Of a DNA stretch of 52,194 nt, positions 43,834-51,866 are shown piece by piece (within the stretch, counting starts at the first letter, position 1; every line of letters starts with the position of its first letter). The position numbers and the translations under genes were made by a program. The notes beneath the pieces were generated by a model. That model made no database searches. It saw only the letters and a list, made by a program, of their open reading frames with translations, and was not told the origin of the DNA. Location: the NCBI GenBank assembly GCA_902810695.1, contig CADDYV010000022.1, positions 1 through 52,194 on the forward strand. Reading direction: 5' to 3'. The DNA comes from Actinomycetota bacterium (GTDB lineage: Bacteria; Actinomycetota; Rubrobacteria; Rubrobacterales; Rubrobacteraceae).

Positions 43834-45064
43834 ACGTCTTCACCGGAAGCTCGACCTCCAGCCTGAAACCGCCTTCGAGCGCATTTTCCGCCTTCATGCT
43901 TCCTCCCGCAGCAGCTACCCTCTCCCCCAGTCCCGTGATCCCGAACCCGCGATCTTTGAAGCTGCCCTCCGGGGCGCCGCATCCATTATCTGCTACCACA
44001 AGACGCACTTCTGAGCCCTCGAACATCAGTTCTGCCTGGATTTTACTCGCACCGGAATGCTTCACAGCGTTCGTCAGCCCTTCCTGCAGACCGCGGTAGA
44101 GGATCAGCTTCGTCTCCGGGCGCAGAGGGATTTCTTTCCCGGAAACGTCGAAGGAGACCGCCACTCCCCCGCCTCCGAACTCTCTTGCGAGAGCGGCCAG
44201 GGCTCCCGCGCCGTCCGCTCCCTCCACCGCCACAGGTTTGAGCGCCCGCACCGAGCGCCGGGCTTCGGAGAGGGCCGCGCTGGCGGAGCTTTTCGCCCGC
44301 GCCACGGCCTCGCGGGCCCGTTCCGGGTCGCGGTCCAGGAGCTTGCTCGCCGCCTCCAGTTGCACGTTAACCACCGTCAGGTAATGGCCGACGGCGTCGT
44401 GGATCTCGCGCGCCATCCGGTTACGCTCCTCGGATATCGCCAGCTCCCGGACCTGCTCGGCGTAGCGTTTCAGCTCCGCGTGTGCCTCTTCAAGCTCGGC
44501 AAGGAGGTCTTGCGTCTGCATCTGTTTCTTTACGGCCTCTACCGCCATGGTGCACATCCCGAGCACGAACGCGAAAGTCCCGCTCCAGGGAGCCGTCTCC
44601 TCCAGCGCCTGCACCACGCCCATCTCCGGCTTCGCCCACCATATATCGCCGAAGAGGAGGGCCAGGATCGCCACCGAATACGCTACTCCTCCGCGGAACC
44701 CGAACAAGAACACCCCGTTGGCAACCGAGACGCAGAAAAACCCCACGGAGAGCCCGACGCCGGTGAAGTGGACCGCCATGAACGAGGTCAGCGCGAACGC
44801 CGGGACCGCGAGTATCCGGAGGCCAGCAACGTCTTCCCGCTCCCAGCCCATGATTCTCCACAGCACCACGATGGCCGCGAACACGAGCGTTACGGGCCAG
44901 ATGCCGAACTTCCGCTCGCCGAAGAGGTACACCGCGTAGGTCGTCGCGACGTAGAGGAGGCCGACCATTCTCATAAAGAGCGCGCCGCGGCGGGCTTCGG
45001 GCGATACCCGGGCAAACCAGCCCCGGGGTCTTATCCCACCGGCTTTACGAGCAGCCGAGATCAA
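43826..45064 (-). CDS. DesK/NarX-type sensor histidine kinase
   Basis: A roughly 412-residue kinase. The N-terminal half has about five or six membrane helices. The HisKA_3 box is NRMAREIHDAVGHYLTVVNV, and the ATP-binding region has GLTNAVKHSG, DNGCGAP and GFGITGLGERV. TTG 45064 is preferred as start because GGGGGAT lies upstream; another TTG at 45118 lies inside an inverted repeat and has no ribosome site. It pairs with the overlapping response regulator. Membrane or envelope state is a likely input. Confidence 0.9.
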   Translation of the reverse strand: MISAARKAGGIRPRGWFARVSPEARRGALFMRMVGLLYVATTYAVYLFGERKFGIWPVTLVFAAIVVLWRIMGWEREDVAGLRILAVPAFALTSFMAVHFTGVGLSVGFFCVSVANGVFLFGFRGGVAYSVAILALLFGDIWWAKPEMGVVQALEETAPWSGTFAFVLGMCTMAVEAVKKQMQTQDLLAELEEAHAELKRYAEQVRELAISEERNRMAREIHDAVGHYLTVVNVQLEAASKLLDRDPERAREAVARAKSSASAALSEARRSVRALKPVAVEGADGAGALAALAREFGGGGVAVSFDVSGKEIPLRPETKLILYRGLQEGLTNAVKHSGASKIQAELMFEGSEVRLVVADNGCGAPEGSFKDRGFGITGLGERVAAAGGSMKAENALEGGFRLEVELPVKTYG

Positions 45065-45116
45065 CCTTCCATCCCCCAGATAGCCCTTTGTCTTCGTTTG
45101 CAAGGTAATATTCCGC

Positions 45117-45140
45117 AATAGTTGGTAGTGATCAACTATT
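45117..45140. promoter_or_regulatory. Inverted repeat in the kinase promoter region
   Basis: AATAGTTG and CAACTATT flank 8 bp. It is AT-rich, about 55-75 bp upstream of the chosen kinase start, in the region divergent from the MFS gene. Confidence 0.35.
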
Positions 45141-45209
45141 TGAATGCTACCGCGTAACGTCCTTTTCTACATGTGCCGAAAGTCATGCGAGAGTCATGTT
45201 TGCGCCGAT

Positions 45210-45227
45210 ACCGGCCAAAAACCGGGA
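45210..45227. promoter_or_regulatory. Regulon box E (degenerate)
   Basis: ACCGGCCAAAAACCGGGA shares the CCGG-C-AAAA-CCGG framework. It lies about 145 bp before the chosen kinase start and 104 bp before the divergent MFS start. Confidence 0.4.
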
Positions 45228-45330
45228 TAACGTCTCCCGAACGTTCATTAATGGCCCGCAACGCCTCTTCGGCTTCCCGGATTGAAATTTTTGCGGGACA
45301 TACGAGGGTTCTCAGGGTAGAGTAATCCCG

Positions 45331-46497
45331 GTGAGAGCAGACGGGCGCACATCCACGGAGGCCGGGCGGGATACGTTGCTCAGCTATCCGGTGATCCTTC
45401 TGACCCTCGCCGCCCTCGCTTCTTTTTTCGGTTTTCAGCTTTTGTTGCCGGTTGTTCCCCTCTACGCGGAGCAGAGCGGAGGCGGGAATACGGGGGCAGG
45501 GCTCGCCACCGCCGCGTTCATGTTCTCGACGGTGCTCACCCAGATCCAGATGCCCCGCGCGATACACCGCTTCGGATACCGTCCAATCTTCGCCGCGGGC
45601 CTCTTGCTCCTGGGAATCCCGATCTTCGCCTACCCATTCGTCCACACACTCGCTCCCCTGCTCGCGGTTACGCTGGTAAGAGGGGTGGGATTCGGGATCG
45701 TTACGGTATTGTTCTCGGTTTTGATCGTCGAGCTCGCTCCAGCCGAACGCCGGGGCGAGGCTATGGGGTTGCTGGGTGTCGCCATCACCCTGCCCACCAT
45801 CTTCTGCAACTCTTTAGGGCTGTGGCTGGTGGAGCACTCCGGCTACGGCGTAACCTTCCTGCTGGGCGGAGCCGCAACGCTCGTCGGGTTTGTCTTCGCC
45901 CTGGGTATCCGGTCGGTATCCGCCGCCGGTCCCGGTGAGAAGACCGGATTCTTCGCGGGGCTCAGGCGAGGCCCGCTTCTGCGAACCTTCCTCCTGTTCT
46001 CCGCCACGACGATGACGGCGGGGGTGATCGTAACCTTCCTGCCCATCGCCCGGCCCGGACCTGGGATATTCTCCGCAACCGGCGCGCTTCTCATCATCGG
46101 TGCTGCTTCCACCGCAACCCGCTGGTGGGCCGGAAGGTTCGGCGACCGCCGCGATGTCAGAAAGCTTATCCTGCCCTCCCTCGCTGCGGGGACACTCGGG
46201 ATGGCCGCACTCTCCTGGAGTACGGCGGGACTTCTTATCGGGTCGCTACTGTTCGGGGCGGGACTCGGGGCGATAGAGAACGCGACCCTGATCCTGATGA
46301 TGTCGCGGGTCCCGAAAGCGGAGTACGGGCTGGCGAGCGCGCTGTGGAACGCCGCCTTCGACAGCGGGACAGGCTTCGGGGCCCTCGTTTTCGGGCTTGT
46401 GATCGAGGGCAGCAACTTCGATACCGCCTTCTACCTCTGCGCCCTCCTCCTCGCGGCTTCGGCGATCCTCGTGCCGCTCGACCGCCGCCGGGAGTAA
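45331..46497 (+). CDS. MFS transporter
   Basis: A 388-residue, 12-TM major facilitator. Its first helix follows a short polar N-terminus. Motif-like elements are LPVVPLYAEQSGGG, the loop RAIHRFGYRPIF and ELAPAERRGEAMG. It resembles the YajR/drug-efflux DHA1 group. The GTG start is divergent from the kinase gene. The substrate is unknown. Confidence 0.87.
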   Translation: MRADGRTSTEAGRDTLLSYPVILLTLAALASFFGFQLLLPVVPLYAEQSGGGNTGAGLATAAFMFSTVLTQIQMPRAIHRFGYRPIFAAGLLLLGIPIFAYPFVHTLAPLLAVTLVRGVGFGIVTVLFSVLIVELAPAERRGEAMGLLGVAITLPTIFCNSLGLWLVEHSGYGVTFLLGGAATLVGFVFALGIRSVSAAGPGEKTGFFAGLRRGPLLRTFLLFSATTMTAGVIVTFLPIARPGPGIFSATGALLIIGAASTATRWWAGRFGDRRDVRKLILPSLAAGTLGMAALSWSTAGLLIGSLLFGAGLGAIENATLILMMSRVPKAEYGLASALWNAAFDSGTGFGALVFGLVIEGSNFDTAFYLCALLLAASAILVPLDRRRE

Positions 46498-46557
46498 ATT
46501 GATCTCGTTGCGGGCAAAATCCTTCCTGTAAAAGTAGCGAGAGAAGGGAGATAAGAC

Positions 46558-47007
46558 TTGACCGAGATGCCACTCCAGGGCCAGAACCTGCCGCCGCTCA
46601 GCCTTCTTACCGAAGAAGGCAAGACGCTCTCCACGGGCGACTTGAAGGGCCAGCCGACCATCCTCTACTTCTACCCCAAGGATGACACCCCAGGCTGCAC
46701 CAAGGAAGCCTGCGCCTTCAGGGACCGCATGGATGACTACCGGCAAGCCGGAATTCGAGTCTACGGGGTCTCGCTCGACTCTCCCGAGTCGCACAGGAAG
46801 TTCCGTGAGAAATACAATCTCAACTTCCCGCTGCTCAGCGACGAGGGTGGAAAGGTGGCATCGTCGCTGGGAGTGCTGGGAGATCGGGGCAAGGCCAGGC
46901 GCGTAACTTTCCTGCTCGGCGCGGACGGCAGAATCGCCAAAGTCTACCCGAACGTCTCCCCCGAAACCCACGCGGATGAAATCCTGAGAGACGCCGGAGC
47001 AGCGTAG
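46558..47007 (+). CDS. bcp: Bcp/PrxQ-type peroxiredoxin
   Basis: A 149-residue thiol peroxidase. Peroxidatic Cys47 is in DDTPGCTKEAC and resolving Cys52 lies five residues on, the PrxQ arrangement. It reduces hydroperoxides with thioredoxin as donor in the cytoplasm. TTG start after GGGAG. Cysteine, not TGA, occupies the active site, so this thiol enzyme is not part of the selenoprotein signal. Confidence 0.93.
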   Translation: MTEMPLQGQNLPPLSLLTEEGKTLSTGDLKGQPTILYFYPKDDTPGCTKEACAFRDRMDDYRQAGIRVYGVSLDSPESHRKFREKYNLNFPLLSDEGGKVASSLGVLGDRGKARRVTFLLGADGRIAKVYPNVSPETHADEILRDAGAA

Positions 47008-47023
47008 GAAACAGCCAGCCGCC

Positions 47024-47434
47024 ATGCCAGATACTGCGATCAACACCAGGGTCCAGAAGCGGTTGCGCGAAGAAGAGAGCGCCTGGATTACTACGGTGCG
47101 CCGGGATGGTCAGCCGCAGCCGGTGCCCGTGTGGTTCCTGTGGGACGGCGAGAGCTTCCTGATCTACTCCCCACCAGACCGCCAGAAGCTGCGAAATATC
47201 AGCGGCAACCCGCGCGTGGCGCTCAACCTGAACTCCAGCAGATACGGAGCCGACGTGGTGAGGGTGGAGGGTGAAGCCGAAATACTCGAAGATTTCCCGC
47301 CGGCCACCGGGGTTCCCGAGTACCTCGAAAAGTACCGGGAAGGAATAGCAAGGATCGGGCTAGACCCGGAGGGCTTCGCCCGATCCTACTCGGTTCCCGT
47401 GCGGGTCAGACCGAGGCGCTGGCAAACCTGGTAA
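47024..47434 (+). CDS. PPOX-class F420-dependent oxidoreductase (Rv3369-like)
   Basis: A 136-residue split-barrel flavin/F420-binding protein. Motifs EESAWITTVRRDGQPQPVPV and FLIYSPPDRQKLRNISGNP match the TIGR03667-type PPOX/F420 family of actinobacteria. It begins 16 nt after bcp, so the two are probably cotranscribed. The substrate is unknown. F420 use suits an actinobacterial host. Confidence 0.87.
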   Translation: MPDTAINTRVQKRLREEESAWITTVRRDGQPQPVPVWFLWDGESFLIYSPPDRQKLRNISGNPRVALNLNSSRYGADVVRVEGEAEILEDFPPATGVPEYLEKYREGIARIGLDPEGFARSYSVPVRVRPRRWQTW

Positions 47435-47442
47435 GGACTGCC

Positions 47443-48012
47443 TTAAGCGCGGGTTCCTCCACCGCCTTCTTCGCGCTCTTCCAGGATGTCCTCCACGCTT
47501 CGCGCCGCGTTCACGATGACCTCTTTGATCCGGCGCAGCTTCTCCCGGTCCACCCTCCCAGTCCGCATCTGGCTCCCAAAGAGCTTGCCGGCACGCTTTA
47601 GCTCGTATCTTATCTCCTGCATCTCTCTGGCGAACTCAAGGTCCCATCCCCCGCCCGCGCGGTCCCAGATGTCCTTGACGGACTCACGATGCTCCACGAG
47701 GAATTTACGCCCCTCGTCGGTTATCGTGTAGATCTTCTTGCCGTCCCGCTGGGTTAGGGTGACATATCCCAGGTCTTCGAGAAGCTGCAACGTCGGGTAG
47801 ACCGAGCCCGGACTGGGCGAGTAGAAGCCCCGGAAACGTTCCTCCAGAGCCCGGATCAACTCATAGCCGTGCGAGGGCTTGTCTTCCAACAGATCCAGGA
47901 GCACGTACTTGAGATCCCCCTTCTCGAAGACACGCCCGCGCCTCGGGTCAAATTCCCAGCCGCGTCCGCGATGCCCCCACCCGAAAAAGCCCTTCATCTG
48001 TGGTCCGAACAT
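47443..48012 (-). CDS. PadR-family transcriptional regulator
   Basis: A 189-residue PadR regulator: LKYVLLDLLEDKPSHGYELIRALEERF, PSPGSVYPTLQLLEDLGYVT and a C-terminal dimerisation helix region. It lies 27 bp after a companion winged-helix membrane protein gene. A PadR-type palindrome precedes the pair, so autoregulation is likely. It converges on the F420-type gene. Confidence 0.9.
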   Translation of the reverse strand: MFGPQMKGFFGWGHRGRGWEFDPRRGRVFEKGDLKYVLLDLLEDKPSHGYELIRALEERFRGFYSPSPGSVYPTLQLLEDLGYVTLTQRDGKKIYTITDEGRKFLVEHRESVKDIWDRAGGGWDLEFAREMQEIRYELKRAGKLFGSQMRTGRVDREKLRRIKEVIVNAARSVEDILEEREEGGGGTRA

Positions 48013-48039
48013 GACTAATCCAACTCCTTTCGATAAGCC

Positions 48040-48495
48040 TCAGTCTGTAAGCTCCCTGCGGTCGTGATCCCAGAGCGCGTACGCCAGCCTGCCCTCGCGG
48101 GCGCGCACTTCTATGTATCCGCTTTTCGCCAGATCGCCGAGTATCTGGTCCGCTTCGGCGACGCTCAGCGACGTCTCAAGCGCCGCCTGCGCAGCGGTGA
48201 TCTCACCGTGCCGCCCCAACGCCTCGAGAATCTCCTTTTCCTTGCGCTCCTTTTCATTCGATTGCCGGAAACTCCGCTCCGAAAGAGAGGCTACCCCTCT
48301 GGCCGAAGCCCTGATCACCGGCCCGATCACCAGAAAGGCCAGCCAGCCGAAAAGGAAGAGCGCCGGGAAGAAGTGGAAGAACATCGGACCAGACAAGAAC
48401 AACAGAAACAGCAGCCCGACCACAGCCACTACCGGAAACGACGGACCACCAGAACGCCTCCTGCCGATATAGCCAGCTCTGCACAGCCCCATCAT
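48040..48495 (-). CDS. Membrane-anchored winged-helix protein
   Basis: A 151-residue protein with two closely spaced membrane helices (residues about 20-37 and 41-62) and a C-terminal winged-helix-like domain (LGRHGEITAAQAALETSLSV, then LAKSGYIEVRAREGRLAYAL). AAGGAG lies about 9 nt before ATG 48495. It is upstream of padR in the same unit and may sense the membrane state. The family is not firmly recognised. Confidence 0.65.
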   Translation of the reverse strand: MMGLCRAGYIGRRRSGGPSFPVVAVVGLLFLLFLSGPMFFHFFPALFLFGWLAFLVIGPVIRASARGVASLSERSFRQSNEKERKEKEILEALGRHGEITAAQAALETSLSVAEADQILGDLAKSGYIEVRAREGRLAYALWDHDRRELTD

Positions 48496-48584
48496 CTCGC
48501 CACACTCCTTCCTCTCCGCTAAACCATCCGCCCGGCGAGTCTCGCTATCGAAAGCTGCCCGCACGGAGCTTTAAACGATCGCAG

Positions 48585-48607
48585 TATATCACGATATATC
48601 TTGATAT
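48585..48607. promoter_or_regulatory. Tandem AT-rich palindrome, candidate PadR operator
   Basis: TATATC-AC-GATATA (48585-48598) overlaps a second palindrome ATATC-TT-GATAT (48596-48607). It is 90-110 bp upstream of the 48495 start, in a GC-rich genome. Symmetry and context fit a repressor site for the adjacent PadR. Confidence 0.55.
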
Positions 48608-48657
48608 GGCGCGAATTTTGATTAAATTTTTACGAGAGATTCAGCGGTCAGGTTCTC

Positions 48658-49539
48658 TTACTGGCGTCGAGCGAGGTAGACGCCGGCGAGGATGATCGCA
48701 CCTCCCAAAATTTTGTTTATGGTCAGGGCTTCTCCGAGCAGTACGACGCTGGATACGACCCCGATCAGGGTTACGAGGTACTGGTAGACGAGCACCTGGT
48801 TGGCTCCCAGGCGCGACACCCCGCGCTGCCAGGCAAAAAACCCGTAGGCGGCGACCAAGATTGCCGAGTAGGCGAAGGCGCTCCACACCGACCATTCTGT
48901 GGATAGCCCATGTATATTTGTCAGCTCCCAGAGGGCGATCGGGGAGACGACGAGCCCTCCGAAAAACGTGGTGTAGGAGGCTACGGCCAGGGGTGGATAC
49001 CTGCGCAGCAGTCGCATACCGAGCACGGTATAGGAACCCCAGCAGATTGCCCCTCCCATAACCAGGAGATCCCCACTCAGGCTGGAATCGCCACTACCCA
49101 GGCCGCCATAAACGACGACCGCTACCCCTACCAGTGCGAGAGCCACCCCGAGCACACCCTTCAAGGCGGGACGTTCCAGCCCGAGCACGAAGCCCAAAAG
49201 CATCCCCCAGAGCGGCGGAGTTGCGTAGATAAGGGCCGTCTCGGAGGCGGAGGTCATGCTCACGCCCAGGGTAAAAAGCGTGTTGTTCAGCCCGACGCCG
49301 GCAGCCCCCACGGCGGCCATCTCCCAGAGGTCTCTCCCCCTGGGTCTGCTTTCCGGTTTTACGAAACGCAGCACCAGCCAGAGCAACACCCCGGCCAGGG
49401 TAAAGCGGAGGGCAACAAAGAACAGCGGCGGGACGTGAGCCACGACGTACTTGACCGCCACAGGATTGGTCCCGAGGAAAAAAGCCGCCAGAAGCAGTGA
49501 AGCCTCAAAGGCGATCGCTTCTTTCCTGGCGCCATCCAC
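48658..49539 (-). CDS. EamA/DMT-family transporter
   Basis: A 293-residue protein with ten membrane helices in two EamA repeats; the first helix contains LAAFFLGTNPVAVKYVV and the second repeat SGDLLVMGGAICWGSYTVLG. It belongs to the RhaT/EamA metabolite exporters, with unknown substrate. GTG start. It stands just left of the candidate integrative element. Confidence 0.88.
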   Translation of the reverse strand: MDGARKEAIAFEASLLLAAFFLGTNPVAVKYVVAHVPPLFFVALRFTLAGVLLWLVLRFVKPESRPRGRDLWEMAAVGAAGVGLNNTLFTLGVSMTSASETALIYATPPLWGMLLGFVLGLERPALKGVLGVALALVGVAVVVYGGLGSGDSSLSGDLLVMGGAICWGSYTVLGMRLLRRYPPLAVASYTTFFGGLVVSPIALWELTNIHGLSTEWSVWSAFAYSAILVAAYGFFAWQRGVSRLGANQVLVYQYLVTLIGVVSSVVLLGEALTINKILGGAIILAGVYLARRQ

Positions 49540-49739
49540 ACTGAAGATTCTACGCCGAATCGGACCCTGGAATGTGAACGCTTTGGGACGGCCTCAAATC
49601 CAGTTCCCAAAGATGTCAATGACCTCGCCGAAAGAGACACGAGTTGCCCGACCGTCAGGTCTTCGGTAGTACCAGCCACATCCACAACCAAAGCCCGGCT
49701 ATCGTCAAGAAGTTCCAGTCCCCCGCCGGAAAACAGAGT

Positions 49740-49756
49740 TGGTGGGACCCGCAATC
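49740..49756. repeat. Imperfect direct repeat of the tRNA-Phe 3' end (possible decayed att site)
   Basis: TGGTGGGACCCGCAATC matches the tRNA-Phe end TGGCGGGACCCGGAATC (51523-51539) in 15 of 17 positions and in the same orientation, about 1.78 kb away. Confidence 0.4.
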
Positions 49757-49871
49757 CTGTGCTCGCAGCGCACTCTCTGGGTTACGCGGTCAGCGCGCTC
49801 CACTTCTTACCTCTTTTGCTACCTGCCAGCAGGTGGTGGGTCAGGGGTTTTCCTCTGAAAGCAACCGCAAT

Positions 49872-49907
49872 AGCCCTGGACCTTAGTGTTCGCTAAGGCC
49901 CAGGGCT
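49872..49907 (-). terminator. Long-stem terminator of the beta-helix gene
   Basis: AGCCCTGG-A-CCTTAG pairs with CTAAGG-C-CCAGGGCT around TGTTCG: 14 pairs with one A-C mismatch. It starts 17 nt past the minus-strand stop at 49924. Confidence 0.65.
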
Positions 49908-49923
49908 TCTTGACGGACGGTTA

Positions 49924-51024
49924 TTATTTCGAAGTATTCGAGGAACAAACGTTGCCGTGCCAGCCGCAACCGCCATCCTGACCAGTAGCGACGATGTTCT
50001 CCCCGTGCAAGATGTTGTTCACGACGGTGGCGTCGTGCTGCGTCCCGCGTGAAGGATCACCCGAAGCGTGCAGCTCGATGCCGTCATTGCTCCCGTCGTG
50101 CATACTCCGGCCCGACATGCTCCGGCCCAGTACGTTGTAACGGACCGTCCCGTGCGCCGAGTCGGAGACAGAGATACCGCTATAGGCGTTGCCGTAGACT
50201 CGGTTGTGTTCTATGAGCGCCTTGACGTTATCACCAGGGTTCAAATCCGGCTTCGGAGAGTTCTCGTAGAAGATCCCGTGGCGGCTGTTGCCATAAGCTA
50301 CGGTGCTATGAACCCAGAAGCCGTGGGTGCGCGCCGCCTCGGACTGGCAGCCTACATCACACCACGCACCATTGCCGCCGTTGTTGTGCGTTACGACACG
50401 GTTGACCTCACAGGCGTAGTTGCACTTGATCCCTGCTGCTGTGCCCCCTACCTTGGAAGCGTCCCGGCCGTTGTGGGCAAGCTCGCTGTCCAAGAGTACG
50501 CCCTGCGCCTGCCCTATGCCGGAGCCTGCCGCTCCGTGAACGTACAGATGATCCATGTGCAAGCCGGAACCCGCGGCGATGGCAGTGATGCCCTGGTTGA
50601 CTCCCTTGGCGTCGAGTTCGAGCCAGGAGATGCGGATACGTTGCCCTCTGGCCTCGGGCCGGATCAGGGCGTTCTGGTTCGCGCCGGAGGCAAGGACCAC
50701 CCGGACTACGGGGTGCGGCTTGATCGCTGGTCCAACCTTCGTGCTCGTGCCAGAATCGCCCACGAGCGACTGGTTTCTCTCCAGCTTGATCTTGTTGTCT
50801 ATTACGTACGTCGTAGGGTTCTGGGGAGTAGCCTTCGGAGAGGCGTGCACCAGGATGGTGTCTCCCGGTCCCGCGGCGTTGGCTTTAGCGTCCAGATCGT
50901 CTCCTGGATTGACGTTGATGGTTGCAGCGGAAGCTACCCCTGCCATCACAGTGCTGGCCAGCACCAAAATTAAAGCCATACCTGGAAGTACGGCGAGTAC
51001 AGTGAACGTAACGAACTTCTTCAC
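49924..51024 (-). CDS. Secreted right-handed parallel beta-helix protein
   Basis: A 366-residue exported protein. GTG 51024 has GAGAGGGGG upstream. A Sec signal peptide (MKKFVTFTVLAVLPGMALIL, cleavage near GVASAA) is followed by GDDLDAKANAAGPGDTILV and NQSLVGDSG, the usual cap and first rungs. About 15 short repeats follow, such as GIFYEN and YGNAYSGISVSD, typical of pectate-lyase-like beta helices. Cys pairs (CNYAC, CDVGC and CGWHGNVC) suggest disulfides. It may bind or cleave polysaccharide; catalytic residues are not evident. It sits in a lower-GC island next to an integrase remnant. Confidence 0.8.
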   Translation of the reverse strand: MKKFVTFTVLAVLPGMALILVLASTVMAGVASAATINVNPGDDLDAKANAAGPGDTILVHASPKATPQNPTTYVIDNKIKLERNQSLVGDSGTSTKVGPAIKPHPVVRVVLASGANQNALIRPEARGQRIRISWLELDAKGVNQGITAIAAGSGLHMDHLYVHGAAGSGIGQAQGVLLDSELAHNGRDASKVGGTAAGIKCNYACEVNRVVTHNNGGNGAWCDVGCQSEAARTHGFWVHSTVAYGNSRHGIFYENSPKPDLNPGDNVKALIEHNRVYGNAYSGISVSDSAHGTVRYNVLGRSMSGRSMHDGSNDGIELHASGDPSRGTQHDATVVNNILHGENIVATGQDGGCGWHGNVCSSNTSK

Positions 51025-51099
51025 GCGTATTACCCCCTCTCTTCGGCAACCGGCTACCTCGCGCTGGAGGCCCCTGGTTTTGCGTCCCCGCCTCACGAC

Positions 51100-51207
51100 G
51101 GGTTTGCCCTTTCGGTTCCAATTAAGTTATCGGCACAAAGGAGGGGAAACTATAGCGTTCTCGAGAAAAATTTGTAAAAATAGTTTTTGATCGGTTAGGG
51201 CAAACCC
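51100..51207. repeat. 11-bp inverted repeat flanking the promoter of the beta-helix gene
   Basis: GGGTTTGCCCT (51100-51110) and AGGGCAAACCC (51197-51207) are exact complements 86 bp apart. The enclosed AT-rich DNA holds the presumed promoter of the beta-helix gene. The arms could be ends of a small mobile or regulatory element. Confidence 0.4.
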
Positions 51208-51212
51208 ATCTT

Positions 51213-51452
51213 TATCACCGAAAGAGAGCCGATCTACCCGACATCCGGCTCTACGACCTGCGCCACACCCTCGCCTCTTTAATGTTCGAGAACGACGAGG
51301 ACCTCAAGACCGTCGAGGAGGTGCTCGGGCACTCCTCGATCAAGCAGACCGCCAGGCCGCCCGCCTCAATGAGTTACTTACTCGCAAACTCTCCTGAGAG
51401 CATAAAAGTTCAGGGCGTGGCAGCAGTAGGGCAGCAAACCTGGTTGTGGTAA
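51213..51452 (+). pseudogene. Tyrosine recombinase (integrase) C-terminal remnant
   Basis: The frame reads LPDIRLYDLRHTLASLMFEN and then TVEEVLGHSSIKQTA, the box II region of phage integrases (Arg and His of the catalytic set). The N-terminal half and the catalytic Tyr are missing. After IKQTA the frame becomes unrelated, while the +1 frame continues with ARLNELLTRKLS, so there is a deletion or frameshift. It lies 71 bp from the 3' end of tRNA-Phe, the usual place of an integrated element. Confidence 0.7.
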
Positions 51453-51522
51453 AGATGTGGTAGCGGCCTTTCGCCGACGAAAGCGGGTGGCTCAAAACCG
51501 TCCGTTTGCAGGGGATTCAGAG

Positions 51523-51595
51523 TGGCGGGACCCGGAATCGAACCGGGGACACCGTGATTTTCAGTCACGTGCTCTACCGACTGAGCTATCCCGCC
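51523..51595 (-). tRNA. tRNA-Phe (GAA)
   Basis: A 73-nt cloverleaf on the minus strand: acceptor GGCGGGA/TCCCGCC with A73, D arm AGCTCAGTCGGTAGAGC, anticodon loop CTGAAAA (GAA at 51562-51560), and T arm CCGGTTCGATTCCGG. CCA is not encoded. Confidence 0.97.
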
Positions 51596-51604
51596 TCGCG
51601 GGGG

Positions 51605-51678
<74 letters not shown>

Positions 51679-51866
51679 GGCAAGCGGAAAGTTTAGCAAA
51701 CGGGCAGGAATATTTCTAACTATGCAGCGCAACCACAATTTCTGTCTGCTACAACAGAGTCCCTGATCTACATGGCTATAATTTGATTTTGCTGTGCGCC
51801 GAAATCTCAGAGCGTTGGTTTTGTCAGTTTAGAAGTGCGCGGGAGTTGCGCAGCGAGAAGAGAAAC

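Larger units (their letters stand above)
49540..49923. other. 384-bp stretch without a convincing gene; contains a partial tRNA-like repeat and a terminator
   Basis: No open frame here has support. A minus-strand frame through 49754 has protein-like text (LELLDDSRALVVDVAGTTED) but no recognisable family, so it may be decay. It includes the imperfect copy of the tRNA-Phe 3' end at 49740-49756 and the hairpin at 49872-49907. Confidence 0.5.

Noticed and set aside
46558-47007. Peroxiredoxin as part of a selenoprotein group
   Set aside because: Both active-site cysteines are encoded by TGC codons and no in-frame TGA exists.
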